The position numbers and the translations under genes were made by a program. A stretch of DNA of 64,000 bases, taken from contig PRDH01000037.1 in the NCBI GenBank assembly GCA_003345545.1, positions 1-64,000 on the forward strand, written 5' to 3'. Below, one piece after another: positions 1 to 9,197 of this stretch. The notes under the pieces are model-generated. The model was not told the DNA's origin. It saw nothing but the letters and a program-made list of their open reading frames with translations, and did no database searches. Source of the DNA: Candidatus Thorarchaeota archaeon (GTDB taxonomy: Archaea; Asgardarchaeota; Thorarchaeia; Thorarchaeales; Thorarchaeaceae). Each line of letters begins with the position of its first letter. The first letter of the stretch is position 1.

Positions 1-174
1 AGGTACGGCGAATCTGTCATGGGCACAGTTGAAGCGGGCAACACATTCACTCTGGAACTCTATGTCACAACGAAAGGCTATGGTCAGGTCAGTCTTGAGG
101 AAGATGTCTTAGTCACGAAGTCCGGCTGTGAATTCCTATCTAATCCCCAGAAACGGCTGATCTGTATAGGTTAG
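1..174 (+). CDS. Peptidase M24 family (Xaa-Pro peptidase type), C-terminal end only
   Basis: An open frame runs in from the window edge and stops at 172-174, giving the last 57 residues of a protein. The segment GNTFTLELYVTT followed by VSLEEDVLVTKSGCEFL matches the C-terminal strand pattern of creatinase/aminopeptidase P-type M24 enzymes. In that family the Glu of the E-x-Y strand and the Glu of the later (R/S)-x-E-(D/E) strand bind the two catalytic metal ions. Only the C-terminal part is present, so the substrate class (prolidase, aminopeptidase P or a catalytically changed homologue) cannot be decided. Confidence 0.7.
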   Translation, partial: RYGESVMGTVEAGNTFTLELYVTTKGYGQVSLEEDVLVTKSGCEFLSNPQKRLICIG

Positions 175-338
175 GGTTTCCACAGACTCAATCTCTCGTC
201 TATAGATCCAACCTTTTGCATCATATATGGTTCAGCCAGTAAGCTCTTGATTGGATCAGATTACGCTCCTGTCCGGTCTCTCAATAATTGATGACACAGA
301 ATCCGTCTACTGTCTTGAGCTTTCAGAAGAGGTAGTCA

Positions 339-2177
339 TCATGACATGTACGGGTCCTCATGCACATCAATGTCGGCATACCCTGCGTCTTTGAGAAGGT
401 CCTCGATCGACTCGGCTCCGGTAATCCATGAGATACCCCAAGTATTGTCTTCTTTCAAACGCAGTTCGACATCAGGGAGGTCTCCAAGCAGATTATGGTC
501 CATCTCAATAGCATCTTGGTATGCTCCGACCAATGGAATTACAAAATAGGATCCTGGAACACTGTCCAGCACTCCCACAGGAATTCCTTTATCCATCTTT
601 CCTCCTGGCATCGTGACTGGTCTGTTGTCTTTTGTGAACCAGGTCTTCTCTGTGTGCTGTCTATAGAAGTCTGCTATCTCGCCGTCTGAATCGCATGTGA
701 TATCAACCAGTCTCACAGTGCTCTGCGGGTGAATGTGCAGGTCACGAGTTGGAATGACCGGGAAGTGCTGTTGAACCATTACGTGGTCAGCTATGCTGTT
801 GAATACACTGAAGTTCCCAATGACAATGTGTTCAGGATACCAGAAACTTCTCTCCAACTTGTCAGATGAATAAGTCGGTAAGTTCATCTCCCTGAGTCTG
901 GCTCTCACTGCTGTTTCCAGTTTTCCAACGACCATTTCTCTCACGTGTATGGCCTCGAGTCCCGCAAGAGTCATGCCTCCAAAACGCTCGTGGAATTCAT
1001 TCCAGAGACTGACCATTTTTTCGAGTGTGTTGGCATTGTGGATTCTTGTCAGATAGTCTTCCTCAGCTCGAGCGGTTTCCGATTCATGCGTGTCACCAGG
1101 GGTAGGAAAAACCGACCTGAGTTCGAGTGCATGAACGACAATGAGCGCTGCAAGGGCGGTAACAGCCCGCCCCGCTTCTATCATGATGTTTGGCTCTGGA
1201 TGCCTCTTGGAATCTCTCTCAATCTGTGCTTTTACTCCGGTGACAATATTGTAGGCATACTGATACATCAGGTCTGGGGGATATGAGCCAGCATAGTCGA
1301 TTGCCAAGCCTCCACCGAAATCTATGTTCTCCAAGTTTGATAGTCCCATCTCCCGGAGCTCAGAGTAGAGCTTGGTCAGGAAGCTGCCGAATCTTGTGAA
1401 TGCATCAAGGCCAGTGATCTGTGATCCTGCATGGCCAAGAATCGATTTAACCGATTCCGCAAAGCCTGACTGCTTCAACAGCTCAACAACATTGTAGAGG
1501 TCATGAATACTGAGACCGAATTTTGAGTCACGTCCTGTTGAATGGGACCAATGTCCCTCAACATTGAGGTATGGTTTGATGCGCAGTATCAAGTGTGTCT
1601 TTTGGGGTTTGAAATGCTTCACGACGAGTCGTGCCTCTTGTACTGATTCAATCGAGATTCCAATATTCCATCCACTGTCCATACTCGCTTGGATTAGTTT
1701 GAGGTACTTCGGGTCCTTTGTACCATTACAGACAATCTGGCGGTGTTTTTCGTTTTCTGTCAACTTCTTGATCAGGAGCAATTCAGGCTTGGTACCTGCC
1801 TCAAGGCCGTACTCCGAATCGGTTCTAATGACGGCTGTAACAAAGTCCTTGCGTTGGTTGACTTTGACGGGATAGATTCCAATGAATTTTCCTCTGTATC
1901 CCAACTCATCAAAGACTCGCTCAAATGATGCCTTGAGTTTTTTGACCTGATAGGTGATTAGCTGAGGTATGCGGAGTGTGAAAGACGAAGTATATCTAGT
2001 CCCATTCTCGCTCATGCTATTGACACTTCGGACTAATTCCTGGAATGTAATCCTGTGCTTACCTAGCTTGACGCATAGATTGCCATCCTCAGTGATGTCT
2101 AGGAAATGGAGGTCATTTCTACCCACTCCGAATACTGCCTTCGATTTCTCAGCTGACCAAATTTCTTCTGTCATCAT
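339..2177 (-). CDS. speA: Biosynthetic-type PLP-dependent arginine decarboxylase (SpeA family)
   Basis: Predicted to convert arginine to agmatine plus CO2, the first step of agmatine-route polyamine synthesis, in the cytoplasm. The 612-residue protein is fold-III (alanine-racemase-like barrel). The PLP lysine sits in GIYPVKVNQ near residue 105, and the segments LEAGTKPELLL, ILRIKPYLN and DFGGGLAIDY are typical of SpeA. E. coli SpeA is about 658 aa, so it is near full length. The longest frame opens with a TTG at 2180; two ATGs follow at 2177 and 2174, and a GGGGT motif lies just upstream of 2177, so I use 2177. It is 29 bp downstream of the Cache-HAMP gene on the same strand, suggesting one transcript. 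Archaea usually make agmatine with pyruvoyl enzymes, so a bacterial-type SpeA is notable and may be acquired. Confidence 0.9.
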   Translation of the reverse strand: MMTEEIWSAEKSKAVFGVGRNDLHFLDITEDGNLCVKLGKHRITFQELVRSVNSMSENGTRYTSSFTLRIPQLITYQVKKLKASFERVFDELGYRGKFIGIYPVKVNQRKDFVTAVIRTDSEYGLEAGTKPELLLIKKLTENEKHRQIVCNGTKDPKYLKLIQASMDSGWNIGISIESVQEARLVVKHFKPQKTHLILRIKPYLNVEGHWSHSTGRDSKFGLSIHDLYNVVELLKQSGFAESVKSILGHAGSQITGLDAFTRFGSFLTKLYSELREMGLSNLENIDFGGGLAIDYAGSYPPDLMYQYAYNIVTGVKAQIERDSKRHPEPNIMIEAGRAVTALAALIVVHALELRSVFPTPGDTHESETARAEEDYLTRIHNANTLEKMVSLWNEFHERFGGMTLAGLEAIHVREMVVGKLETAVRARLREMNLPTYSSDKLERSFWYPEHIVIGNFSVFNSIADHVMVQQHFPVIPTRDLHIHPQSTVRLVDITCDSDGEIADFYRQHTEKTWFTKDNRPVTMPGGKMDKGIPVGVLDSVPGSYFVIPLVGAYQDAIEMDHNLLGDLPDVELRLKEDNTWGISWITGAESIEDLLKDAGYADIDVHEDPYMS

Positions 2178-2206
2178 CAATACCCCTGTGTTGCCAGATG
2201 AACATG

Positions 2207-3667
2207 CTATGTTTCTTCGTCCTCTTTGATCGAGTCCAGCATTCCCTGGAATGCGCGTGCTAGCTCACCAATCTCATCGTCTTTTGAGATATAGGATTGG
2301 TCTACTTGCAGATCTTGCGTGTCAAGCGGTTGATCCTTGATTCTTGCAGCCGCATTTCTCGTTGCCAGATCCATCAGGTATTGCAGCGGCCGAGTCACTG
2401 TGTTTGCGACCGAAACTGCCACGATACCTGCTATGATGATGCCCCCAACCGTCACAAAGAGAATGAAGGCTGCAGCTTGGGCATTAGCAGCAAGTATTCT
2501 CTGTTGGAGGGGAGGAATGGCCTGCAGAACTTCATCAAGAGGAACTGCGATTGCGCAGATGTAGTTCCCCTTGCCTACAGGAGTGTAGACCAAGATGCGT
2601 TCAGTTCCATCCCGAGTGTACCTTAGGGCTCCCGATGCACCTGGAGCAATCATGGTATTAATCTGCGATTGAAGAAGTGCGGGGCTATCATCTTCGTTTG
2701 CCTCAATATTCACGAGATTGGGCAGTCCTGCTATGTACGCGGTATCTGGAACCTCGGGATGTGCAACCACAAGTCCATCAGAGTCAATGAGGAATGCATA
2801 ACCTGATTCAAGAACCTTGACATCGATTACTTTCGAACGGATATCCTCGATTGTGATGTCCCCTGAGATGACTGCTCGCGGCTGATAGTTCCAGTACACC
2901 ACCTTTCCGATCGAAATCAGGAGTACATTATCAAACTCGTCGTAATATGGTTCAACGAAGACAGTTTCGCCATCGCCTCCCCATATATCGCTATACCAGT
3001 CCTCGCCTCTAGGATCGTAAGGGTCCGTGTTTCTATCTGAGTCAGTACCCGCAAGTATGCTACCTGGGTAGTTGATGAATAGTCCATCATCAGCAAATGC
3101 GATATAGAGCCATCTGAATTCAACTTGGTCATGAATCGCCTTGAAGATGTAGTCCATATTAGAAACGCGACCAAGCTTGTCACCGCTTATAGGATCAGAT
3201 TCATAGTCATCGTAGTTCGTTGAGTCCGTACCTGAAACGTACCAGCTGCTGTACGTCCAGGATACATTGAGTCCATAATTGTCGTCATACGCACTATCGG
3301 CTGGATCAGGTGCGACTGTGTCATTCTCAAACAGAAGGTCATAGTAGACGATTCGATTGGCATATGTTGAACCACCATCGAATAATGCCTGCAATTCCTC
3401 AGCTGCCGCTTCGATCATTCCCTGTGCGCTTGACAACTTCTGATGAATCACCAATGCTGTCTTCTGGGCCGTCTGTTCCATATTGGTCTGAATCTGGGTT
3501 TCGAGCGCAAGTGAACTCTGGTCCCTTGTGAATCCACCTATGATGTCCACAAAGGTAAGCGAAACAAATCCGGTCACTGAGAGCGACAGTAATGATATCA
3601 CCAAGAAGGTGAGAATCACGTTTGTTCTGAATTTTCCTTTTTTCTTGGTCTGAGTTGTGAGTGACAT
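2207..3667 (-). CDS. Membrane sensor: double Cache domain plus HAMP, no output domain
   Basis: A 486-residue protein with a first membrane segment at about residues 16-38, an extracytoplasmic double-Cache (dCache_1) region, a second membrane segment at about 396-420 and a HAMP linker that ends the protein. The Cache hallmark YDPRGEDWY followed by VEPYYDEFDNVLLISIGK is clear; ESGYAFLIDSDGLVVAHP marks the membrane-proximal Cache lobe. No kinase, cyclase or methyl-accepting domain follows HAMP, so signalling probably needs a partner. The gene is 16 bp downstream of the larger Cache-HAMP-TPR-vWA gene, with a strong GGAGGTAG ribosome site 8 nt before the ATG. In the usual amino-acid Cache motif an Arg precedes x-W-Y; here that position is Glu. 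Confidence 0.85.
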   Translation of the reverse strand: MSLTTQTKKKGKFRTNVILTFLVISLLSLSVTGFVSLTFVDIIGGFTRDQSSLALETQIQTNMEQTAQKTALVIHQKLSSAQGMIEAAAEELQALFDGGSTYANRIVYYDLLFENDTVAPDPADSAYDDNYGLNVSWTYSSWYVSGTDSTNYDDYESDPISGDKLGRVSNMDYIFKAIHDQVEFRWLYIAFADDGLFINYPGSILAGTDSDRNTDPYDPRGEDWYSDIWGGDGETVFVEPYYDEFDNVLLISIGKVVYWNYQPRAVISGDITIEDIRSKVIDVKVLESGYAFLIDSDGLVVAHPEVPDTAYIAGLPNLVNIEANEDDSPALLQSQINTMIAPGASGALRYTRDGTERILVYTPVGKGNYICAIAVPLDEVLQAIPPLQQRILAANAQAAAFILFVTVGGIIIAGIVAVSVANTVTRPLQYLMDLATRNAAARIKDQPLDTQDLQVDQSYISKDDEIGELARAFQGMLDSIKEDEET

Positions 3668-3683
3668 CTCTTCATCTACCTCC

Positions 3684-6539
3684 TTAGTAATCTACTGTTG
3701 TTCCTCCAACTTCGAGCTGTGCCATTAGCACGCCTACCTTGTCAAAGGCTTTCTCGATGTCCATGCGAACGTCGATACTATCGACCACTGACAAGTATTG
3801 CCCCTGTGGTATATTGTTGCAGATCGAATCGAGGAGTTCCTCGGTGGTCATCTGTTGTCCTGTCTTGGGCGAGCGCACTCTCTTTCCGTCAACTGCTGCC
3901 TTTAGTTCTTCACCAACGCCGATCACTATGAGATTCACGTCAAGATGGTTATCACGGATGAATCCCTCGATTGTCAACTTCCTCCTTCTCTTCAGACGGT
4001 CATTCTGAGTGAATATGCCTTCTAGCGCATCGAGAGAATATGTCTTCGAGCTGTTGTCCTGACCATCAGACAGTGCGATGACCCACCGATGCTCGCTCGA
4101 CTCTATTTTGTTCAATTCCTCCAGAGCCCGACCCAACGCGTCGTAGAACGCAGTTGCATAATTGGGATACTTCAGAGCATCAAGAGCTCGAACAATAGGG
4201 CTTTCGTCTTCGCCGTATTCGCCCTTGAGAGTGAGGGGCAAAACCTCGCGATATGTGGTATTGAAGATTATAATCGACACAGCATCCTGTGGATTCACTT
4301 GGCTACGGAGGATTTCTCTTGCTCCGGTAACAGCTGCCTTGATCCTCTGCTGTGCCTGCATGCTACCTGAGTAGTCGATCACAAAGGTAACGCTCTTCTT
4401 GTATAGAATGGAGCGCCTAAGCCTCTCAGCTTTCCTTCGAACATCATGACTCGGTTTGTTCAACTGGTCTAGAACATCAGCAAGCCGCTGCATGGCGAAA
4501 ACGACGAGCCACAACTCATCAGTTGCTTCTCCAAGCTTGACTGCATCACTATAGGACTTCTCCGCTTTTTTCCAGTTGCCTTGAACCTGGAACAGCTCAC
4601 CCTCGTGATAACTGATGTAAGCCAAGCTTCTCTCATAGTTGATGGATTTCGCAGTCTCTTCTGCCTCACTGAAACGAGACTGGGCTTGACTGTATCGGCC
4701 ATCCTTCATGAGAACAAGTCCCATGGCGTCATAGCGTCTGGCCAGGCCGTAGGCATTCTTTTGCGTCATGTCAATAGCTTGGGCATCTTCAAGTAGCTTC
4801 ATCGCGGCCTCAAAATTGCCACGGTCCATCTCCACGAGCGCCATGTTGTGATAGATAGACGCGATTCGGGTCATGGCATCCTTCTCATCGGTGCCGTCTT
4901 CCTTGGCTCTTTCGAGTAGCTTGTTCGAGATGGTCAGTGACTGGCCATAGTAGTCTATGGCATTCGCTGTGTCACCACGCTGTCGGAAGACATTCCCAAT
5001 GTTCAGCAGCATTGTCTGTTCTCCCGCTTCAATCTTCAACCTTCTGCTGATCTCTAGTAGATTCTCATAGTTGGCAAGTGCCCTCCTGAGGTCTCCACGT
5101 ATGAATGCTTGATTTCCGAAACGCATTGCCTCCTGGAAGCTTAGCAGAGCATCGACCGTGGTCCCCACTTCTTCGTACATTGCCCCCGCAGTCGTTACAC
5201 CTCTTGTGAAGTCTTGTCGAGCCATCTTCTGTACTAGACGGGTCATCTCGGTTATTGGCTCGACCACAGCTCTTCCTCGTCTAGTTGAAACAACGGATAC
5301 AACAGCTGCCACGGCAATCAAGATGCCACCAAGCACAGCAGTAAGGATAAGCGTTCGAGTTGCCACAAGATTGAGAATGTCTATTGCTGGTGCAATGACA
5401 TCAGATTCCGGCACCACGACAGCTAGTATGTAATTAGTGCCCTTGATCTGTACAAAAGCCATGTGCCAAGTGTTAGCATTCTTTTGATACTCAAGTAGTC
5501 CTGACTCTTCACCAATTACTTGCGTTGTCAAAAGGTTCCTGAACGCTATAGCTTCCGAAGTCACGTTTCCAAACTCGAGTATCTCGATGGGTGCGACCTC
5601 TTCATCCAGGGATTGGTCCTTGTGGGCAACAACATTTGCAGAAGTGTCTAGCATGAAGGCATACCCATTCGTCGACACATTCAGATTCAATACTCTGTCA
5701 AGTACTGTTGCCATCGTGACGTCTGCGGACACAACACCGATGAGCGTGCCATTATCGTATCTCACGGGTCTGCCCATTGATATGACCAGGCCGACTGGGT
5801 CGACATATGGTGCAGTGAGAATGACGCTGTCATTGCCAGGTGCGATGGTGGCCACATTTGTGTACCATTCTTGTGCATTGGCATCATAGTCTAGGCCAGG
5901 TCCATCGTAGTTAACAAAATAGCTCAAGTCATCAAAGGGATAGTTCTTGAAGAGATGCTGGTCAGACACTCCTAGGTCATATCCCATGTAGAGCCACTTG
6001 TAGTCCTCATTCATCTCGTGAAGCGCTTTGAAGATGTTGATCATATTTGACGAGTAGTCAAGAGCAACCTGGGTGCTTGGGGAGAAATCGTGTGGGTCAT
6101 TGTTGTTCCATTCAGAGCGTGGAATGAAGTAGCAATCGGCTGCAAAGGAGATGAATTCCGATTCATAGGCTTCGACAATTTCGTCATCTGTTTCGAATGT
6201 ACCCAAAAGATCTGACCATTGAGGTTCTTCACTAATGTTCCAATAATAGCTATACTGTGGAGTTGCTGAGATCCTGCCATTGAATAGATCTTCGCAATAA
6301 GCCTCCAACATATACACTCCATCAATATAGCTCTTCCACCTCTCTTCAATGAAGAGAGCAGTATCGTTTGAGAGTCTCTGGAGGTTGGCCAATTCCTCGG
6401 CCTTCAGTGCTGAAGCAGCATCCCCTGCATTGGCATTTGAAACTGTGAATATCTCACCCACTGACAGAGCCGAGATTACCAGCATCGGCACCAGCGCGAC
6501 AACCACGAACGTAACAACGATTCTTCTCGAAATGTCCAT
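3684..6539 (-). CDS. Membrane sensor with dCache, HAMP, TPR repeats and C-terminal vWA domain
   Basis: A 951-residue protein. Order: N-terminal membrane segment (about 7-28), extracytoplasmic double Cache (about 45-385, with YDANAQEWYTNVA and APYVDPVGLVISMG), second membrane segment (about 395-418), HAMP (about 420-470), five or so TPR-like repeats (about 475-690), then a von Willebrand A domain. The vWA metal site is intact: IDYSGSMQ gives D-x-S-x-S at 722/724/726, and IALSDGQDNSS supplies the later Asp. Predicted role: bind an external ligand and pass the signal to a protein-protein interaction module inside the cell. A TATA-like GTATAATTC lies upstream around 6567-6575. It is the first gene of the sensor-sensor-arginine decarboxylase run. 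Ligand and partner are unknown. Confidence 0.85.
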   Translation of the reverse strand: MDISRRIVVTFVVVALVPMLVISALSVGEIFTVSNANAGDAASALKAEELANLQRLSNDTALFIEERWKSYIDGVYMLEAYCEDLFNGRISATPQYSYYWNISEEPQWSDLLGTFETDDEIVEAYESEFISFAADCYFIPRSEWNNNDPHDFSPSTQVALDYSSNMINIFKALHEMNEDYKWLYMGYDLGVSDQHLFKNYPFDDLSYFVNYDGPGLDYDANAQEWYTNVATIAPGNDSVILTAPYVDPVGLVISMGRPVRYDNGTLIGVVSADVTMATVLDRVLNLNVSTNGYAFMLDTSANVVAHKDQSLDEEVAPIEILEFGNVTSEAIAFRNLLTTQVIGEESGLLEYQKNANTWHMAFVQIKGTNYILAVVVPESDVIAPAIDILNLVATRTLILTAVLGGILIAVAAVVSVVSTRRGRAVVEPITEMTRLVQKMARQDFTRGVTTAGAMYEEVGTTVDALLSFQEAMRFGNQAFIRGDLRRALANYENLLEISRRLKIEAGEQTMLLNIGNVFRQRGDTANAIDYYGQSLTISNKLLERAKEDGTDEKDAMTRIASIYHNMALVEMDRGNFEAAMKLLEDAQAIDMTQKNAYGLARRYDAMGLVLMKDGRYSQAQSRFSEAEETAKSINYERSLAYISYHEGELFQVQGNWKKAEKSYSDAVKLGEATDELWLVVFAMQRLADVLDQLNKPSHDVRRKAERLRRSILYKKSVTFVIDYSGSMQAQQRIKAAVTGAREILRSQVNPQDAVSIIIFNTTYREVLPLTLKGEYGEDESPIVRALDALKYPNYATAFYDALGRALEELNKIESSEHRWVIALSDGQDNSSKTYSLDALEGIFTQNDRLKRRRKLTIEGFIRDNHLDVNLIVIGVGEELKAAVDGKRVRSPKTGQQMTTEELLDSICNNIPQGQYLSVVDSIDVRMDIEKAFDKVGVLMAQLEVGGTTVDY

Positions 6540-6603
6540 CTTCCCTTTTTCACCTACAGTGCTGAATTATACCTACACGCAATAACATCTTTGCCTCTCT
6601 TTC

Positions 6604-8058
6604 CTACCCCGCTTGAGCCCTCAATTCCTCGATCAGCTTGCCAACGAAGTATTCCATATCCGTCTTCTCACTTGGAATGAATCGCTCTCCTTCAAATGTT
6701 CCCTTAACAATGCCCTCACCTAGAAGGATTATCAGAGTCCTTCTGAGGATTGTTCGATCTACACCCGTCTGCCTCTCCATACGAGCGACATCCACACTGT
6801 CAGTCTCTTTGAGCAGATTCAGCAATGTGGTTTCGATATTGTTGATATCTTTCTCTCCAATCTTGACCGACTTCTTACGCTTCTTGAACTCTGTCCTAAC
6901 AAACGTGCTACCATCCAGATGTCCGTCTATGGCTTCGCTCTTGATCATAGCCTGCAGGCTCCTGCGCAGGTTATAGGCTGCAGGTCTGGGCAGTGTCTTT
7001 CGAAGAATCCTGTCTAGGTCCTTCAACTTGATCTGGTTGTGCTTTGAGGTGATCGAATCTATGCTCTCCTGGATGTATTCCTCAATGACGTATTCTTCAA
7101 TCAACTGAAGAGGTGCTCCGCAAGCTGCACACTCTGATGCCTCTGGCGACGTTGGAGCTCCACAGTTGCCACACTTTATTGCCCTACGATACAGTATCTC
7201 CTTGGTTGAGCCAATCTGTTGAAGAATCACTCTCTCGCTTCTCGATGCCTTCCCTGACTGCTCAACTTCCCAGAAGCTGAGTCTGTTGTCCTTCGTGCTC
7301 ACCACAAGGTAAGCGATATCTGAGATCTCATCAGGCACGCCTGTTGCCATGGCGCGTGGAACATCGCTCTCCTCAATCTGTGCAATCTCATTGCCGTCAA
7401 TGTCCCAGACTCGGAGAATGGGCGTCATATCCCCTGTAACGAAAAGCTTTCTCTCTTCGAACGACAGAACTGCGAAGACTGTAATCTTGTCGCCTAGCTG
7501 AAGTTCACGCAAGAAATACCCTGCAGAGGTCAGTATGCTCACTTTTCCAGTCATCTCTGCAATGACAACCTCAAGCTCATTATCAGTCGTGATGTCCTCA
7601 AGCCAAACATCTGATATGGGCTGATTCACATTCCTTGTGAAAATCGCATCCTTGTCATCGTTATACAGGATGACTCTGTTGTTCTCCAAAGCGACAACGA
7701 CTTCAGCTGCGTCATCACCGTCAACATCCCGGGCATCGCAAGCAACTACATCACTCTCAAGGTTGATGTTCCAGACTGTGCTGCCTCGATGATCTACGAC
7801 AAGGACCTTCTTGCCGACGCCGCCCACCAGTGAATCTTGGCCTTCTCCTTCGACATCTGCAACGGCAATACATCTGACCTTGCTGCTCCATTTTCGCGTG
7901 CTCGTGAGAGCACCCGTTGCGTCGAAGACACGAAGCCTATCGCCATAGTCTAGCGAGAAGACCTGCGTGCTAGCGTCTCTTCTCTGTCGGACATAGACCG
8001 AGTATACATTTGACACAGTGGGTACACTCGCAACCTCGCGAATCTTCAAACCGCTCAT
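6604..8058 (-). CDS. Beta-propeller protein with zinc ribbon and C-terminal winged-helix regions
   Basis: I place the start at the ATG at 8058, preceded by GAAGGTG; the longer frame to 8247 runs into the divergent deacetylase gene and looks spurious. The 484-residue protein has FG-GAP/PQQ/WD-like blades over residues 1-290 (repeated Asp-rich turns such as ADVEGEGQD and DVDGDDAAEV). A four-Cys zinc ribbon follows (C296, C299, C310, C313) and then a charged helical region. The C-terminus (about 370-480) looks like two winged-helix modules (DRILRKTLPRPAAYNLRRSL and MERQTGVDRTILRRTL). No signal peptide is seen, so it is probably cytoplasmic. Function unknown; the layout suggests a scaffold or nucleic-acid-associated protein. 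Confidence 0.75.
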   Translation of the reverse strand: MSGLKIREVASVPTVSNVYSVYVRQRRDASTQVFSLDYGDRLRVFDATGALTSTRKWSSKVRCIAVADVEGEGQDSLVGGVGKKVLVVDHRGSTVWNINLESDVVACDARDVDGDDAAEVVVALENNRVILYNDDKDAIFTRNVNQPISDVWLEDITTDNELEVVIAEMTGKVSILTSAGYFLRELQLGDKITVFAVLSFEERKLFVTGDMTPILRVWDIDGNEIAQIEESDVPRAMATGVPDEISDIAYLVVSTKDNRLSFWEVEQSGKASRSERVILQQIGSTKEILYRRAIKCGNCGAPTSPEASECAACGAPLQLIEEYVIEEYIQESIDSITSKHNQIKLKDLDRILRKTLPRPAAYNLRRSLQAMIKSEAIDGHLDGSTFVRTEFKKRKKSVKIGEKDINNIETTLLNLLKETDSVDVARMERQTGVDRTILRRTLIILLGEGIVKGTFEGERFIPSEKTDMEYFVGKLIEELRAQAG

Positions 8059-8085
8059 AGCACCTTCTTCAGCATTGTTGCATAT

Positions 8086-8095
8086 CCATATAAGT
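8086..8095. promoter_or_regulatory. Shared TATA element of a divergent promoter
   Basis: CCATATAAGT lies in the 54-bp gap between the divergent starts at 8058 (minus) and 8113 (plus). It reads as a TATA-like element in both directions (CCATATAAG / CTTATATGG). Its centre is about 25 bp from the plus start and about 32 bp from the minus start, the range expected for archaeal TATA boxes serving leaderless or short-leader transcripts. No separate second TATA is evident. Confidence 0.5.
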
Positions 8096-8112
8096 TTGCT
8101 AGGCCTCCAAGG

Positions 8113-9195
8113 ATGATGATGAGAAAAGCTGCCAAATGCAGTGTCGGCTTTCTTTGGAGTCCCCTTCTCGAAACCTTTGACTTTGGAAAGAAACATCCTA
8201 TTCGAGTGGGACGCTTCAAGATGATACATGACTTTGTGGAAGAGCAAGGCTTCCTCGATCTACCCAGTGTCCGAGTCATCACTCCTGAACCATTGTCTGA
8301 AGAACTATTGAGAGTCATTCATGCTGAGGGTTACATCGCGAGTGTTCAGAGAATCTCCGAGTCTGGTGTCGGCGAGATTGACATCGATACGCCGGGATTC
8401 AAGGGGATTTACACCAATGCACGAATTGTCTCTGGTGCATCGGTCACGGGAGTCAAAGCAGTTCTATCAGGTGAAATAGACCACTTTGTTTCACCCACGG
8501 GCGGGTTCCATCATGCCATGTATGAACATGGGGGTGGTTTCTGCATCTTCAACGACGTCGCAGCCTGCGTCTATGAACTGAAACAGAGAGGTGTCGAGAG
8601 AGTCCTCATAGCTGATTTCGATGTACACCATGGTAACGGAACTCAGGAGTATTTCTATGATGACCCCGGTGTGATGCAGATCTCTTTTCATGAGGACCCT
8701 GAGTGGATGTATCCTCATGATGGTTTCATTGAAGACATTGGGGCGGGAGCAGGTCAGGGATTCAACATTAACATGCCTTTTCCAATGGACTCTGGCGACG
8801 AGGTCTACAGATATGCCTTCGATAGACTAGTGCCCAAACTAATTCACTACTACAGACCTCAGTTCATCCTGTTCATACCTGGCTTCGATGCGCACTATTT
8901 GGACCGACTTGCTCACCTCAAACTGACCACTGATATGACTCGCTACATAACGTCGGGGATTCATAGGGCTGCTCATGATTACTGCAATGGAAAGATGGGC
9001 GCTATGACTGGGGGCGGGTATCACCCAGATTCTCTACTGTGGGGCATCGGAACTGTGATATCAGAACTCTCCGGAGCTCCCTATGACCCCCCTCCACAGA
9101 AGGCTCCATTCAAAGATAACAAGGAAACATGGGATGAGGTAAAGGCCAATGTTGCCAGATTGGAGGAATTGGTCTTCCCGATTCTTGGTATATAG
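8113..9195 (+). CDS. Histone deacetylase family (class I/II-like, AcuC/acetylpolyamine amidohydrolase-like)
   Basis: Predicted zinc-dependent deacetylase of acetyl-lysine or acetylpolyamine substrates. In the 360-residue protein, GGFHHA (H133-H134) is the catalytic His pair, ADFDVHHGNGTQEYF gives zinc ligands D170 and H172, and IPGFDAH supplies the later zinc Asp. Length fits the family. Three in-frame ATGs open the gene (8113, 8116, 8119); the third has AAGG about 6 nt upstream, and the predicted transcription start falls near them. The substrate cannot be read from sequence: AcuC-type and acetylpolyamine-type enzymes share these motifs. The arginine decarboxylase a few genes away makes a polyamine link possible, not shown. 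Its stop is 2 bp from the convergent corrinoid gene. Confidence 0.88.
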   Translation: MMMRKAAKCSVGFLWSPLLETFDFGKKHPIRVGRFKMIHDFVEEQGFLDLPSVRVITPEPLSEELLRVIHAEGYIASVQRISESGVGEIDIDTPGFKGIYTNARIVSGASVTGVKAVLSGEIDHFVSPTGGFHHAMYEHGGGFCIFNDVAACVYELKQRGVERVLIADFDVHHGNGTQEYFYDDPGVMQISFHEDPEWMYPHDGFIEDIGAGAGQGFNINMPFPMDSGDEVYRYAFDRLVPKLIHYYRPQFILFIPGFDAHYLDRLAHLKLTTDMTRYITSGIHRAAHDYCNGKMGAMTGGGYHPDSLLWGIGTVISELSGAPYDPPPQKAPFKDNKETWDEVKANVARLEELVFPILGI

Positions 9196-9197
9196 TT

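Noticed and set aside
8059..8247. The N-terminal extension of the propeller protein to 8247
   Set aside because: It would overlap the first ~130 bp of the divergent deacetylase gene and is not protein-like; the ATG at 8058 has a good ribosome site.
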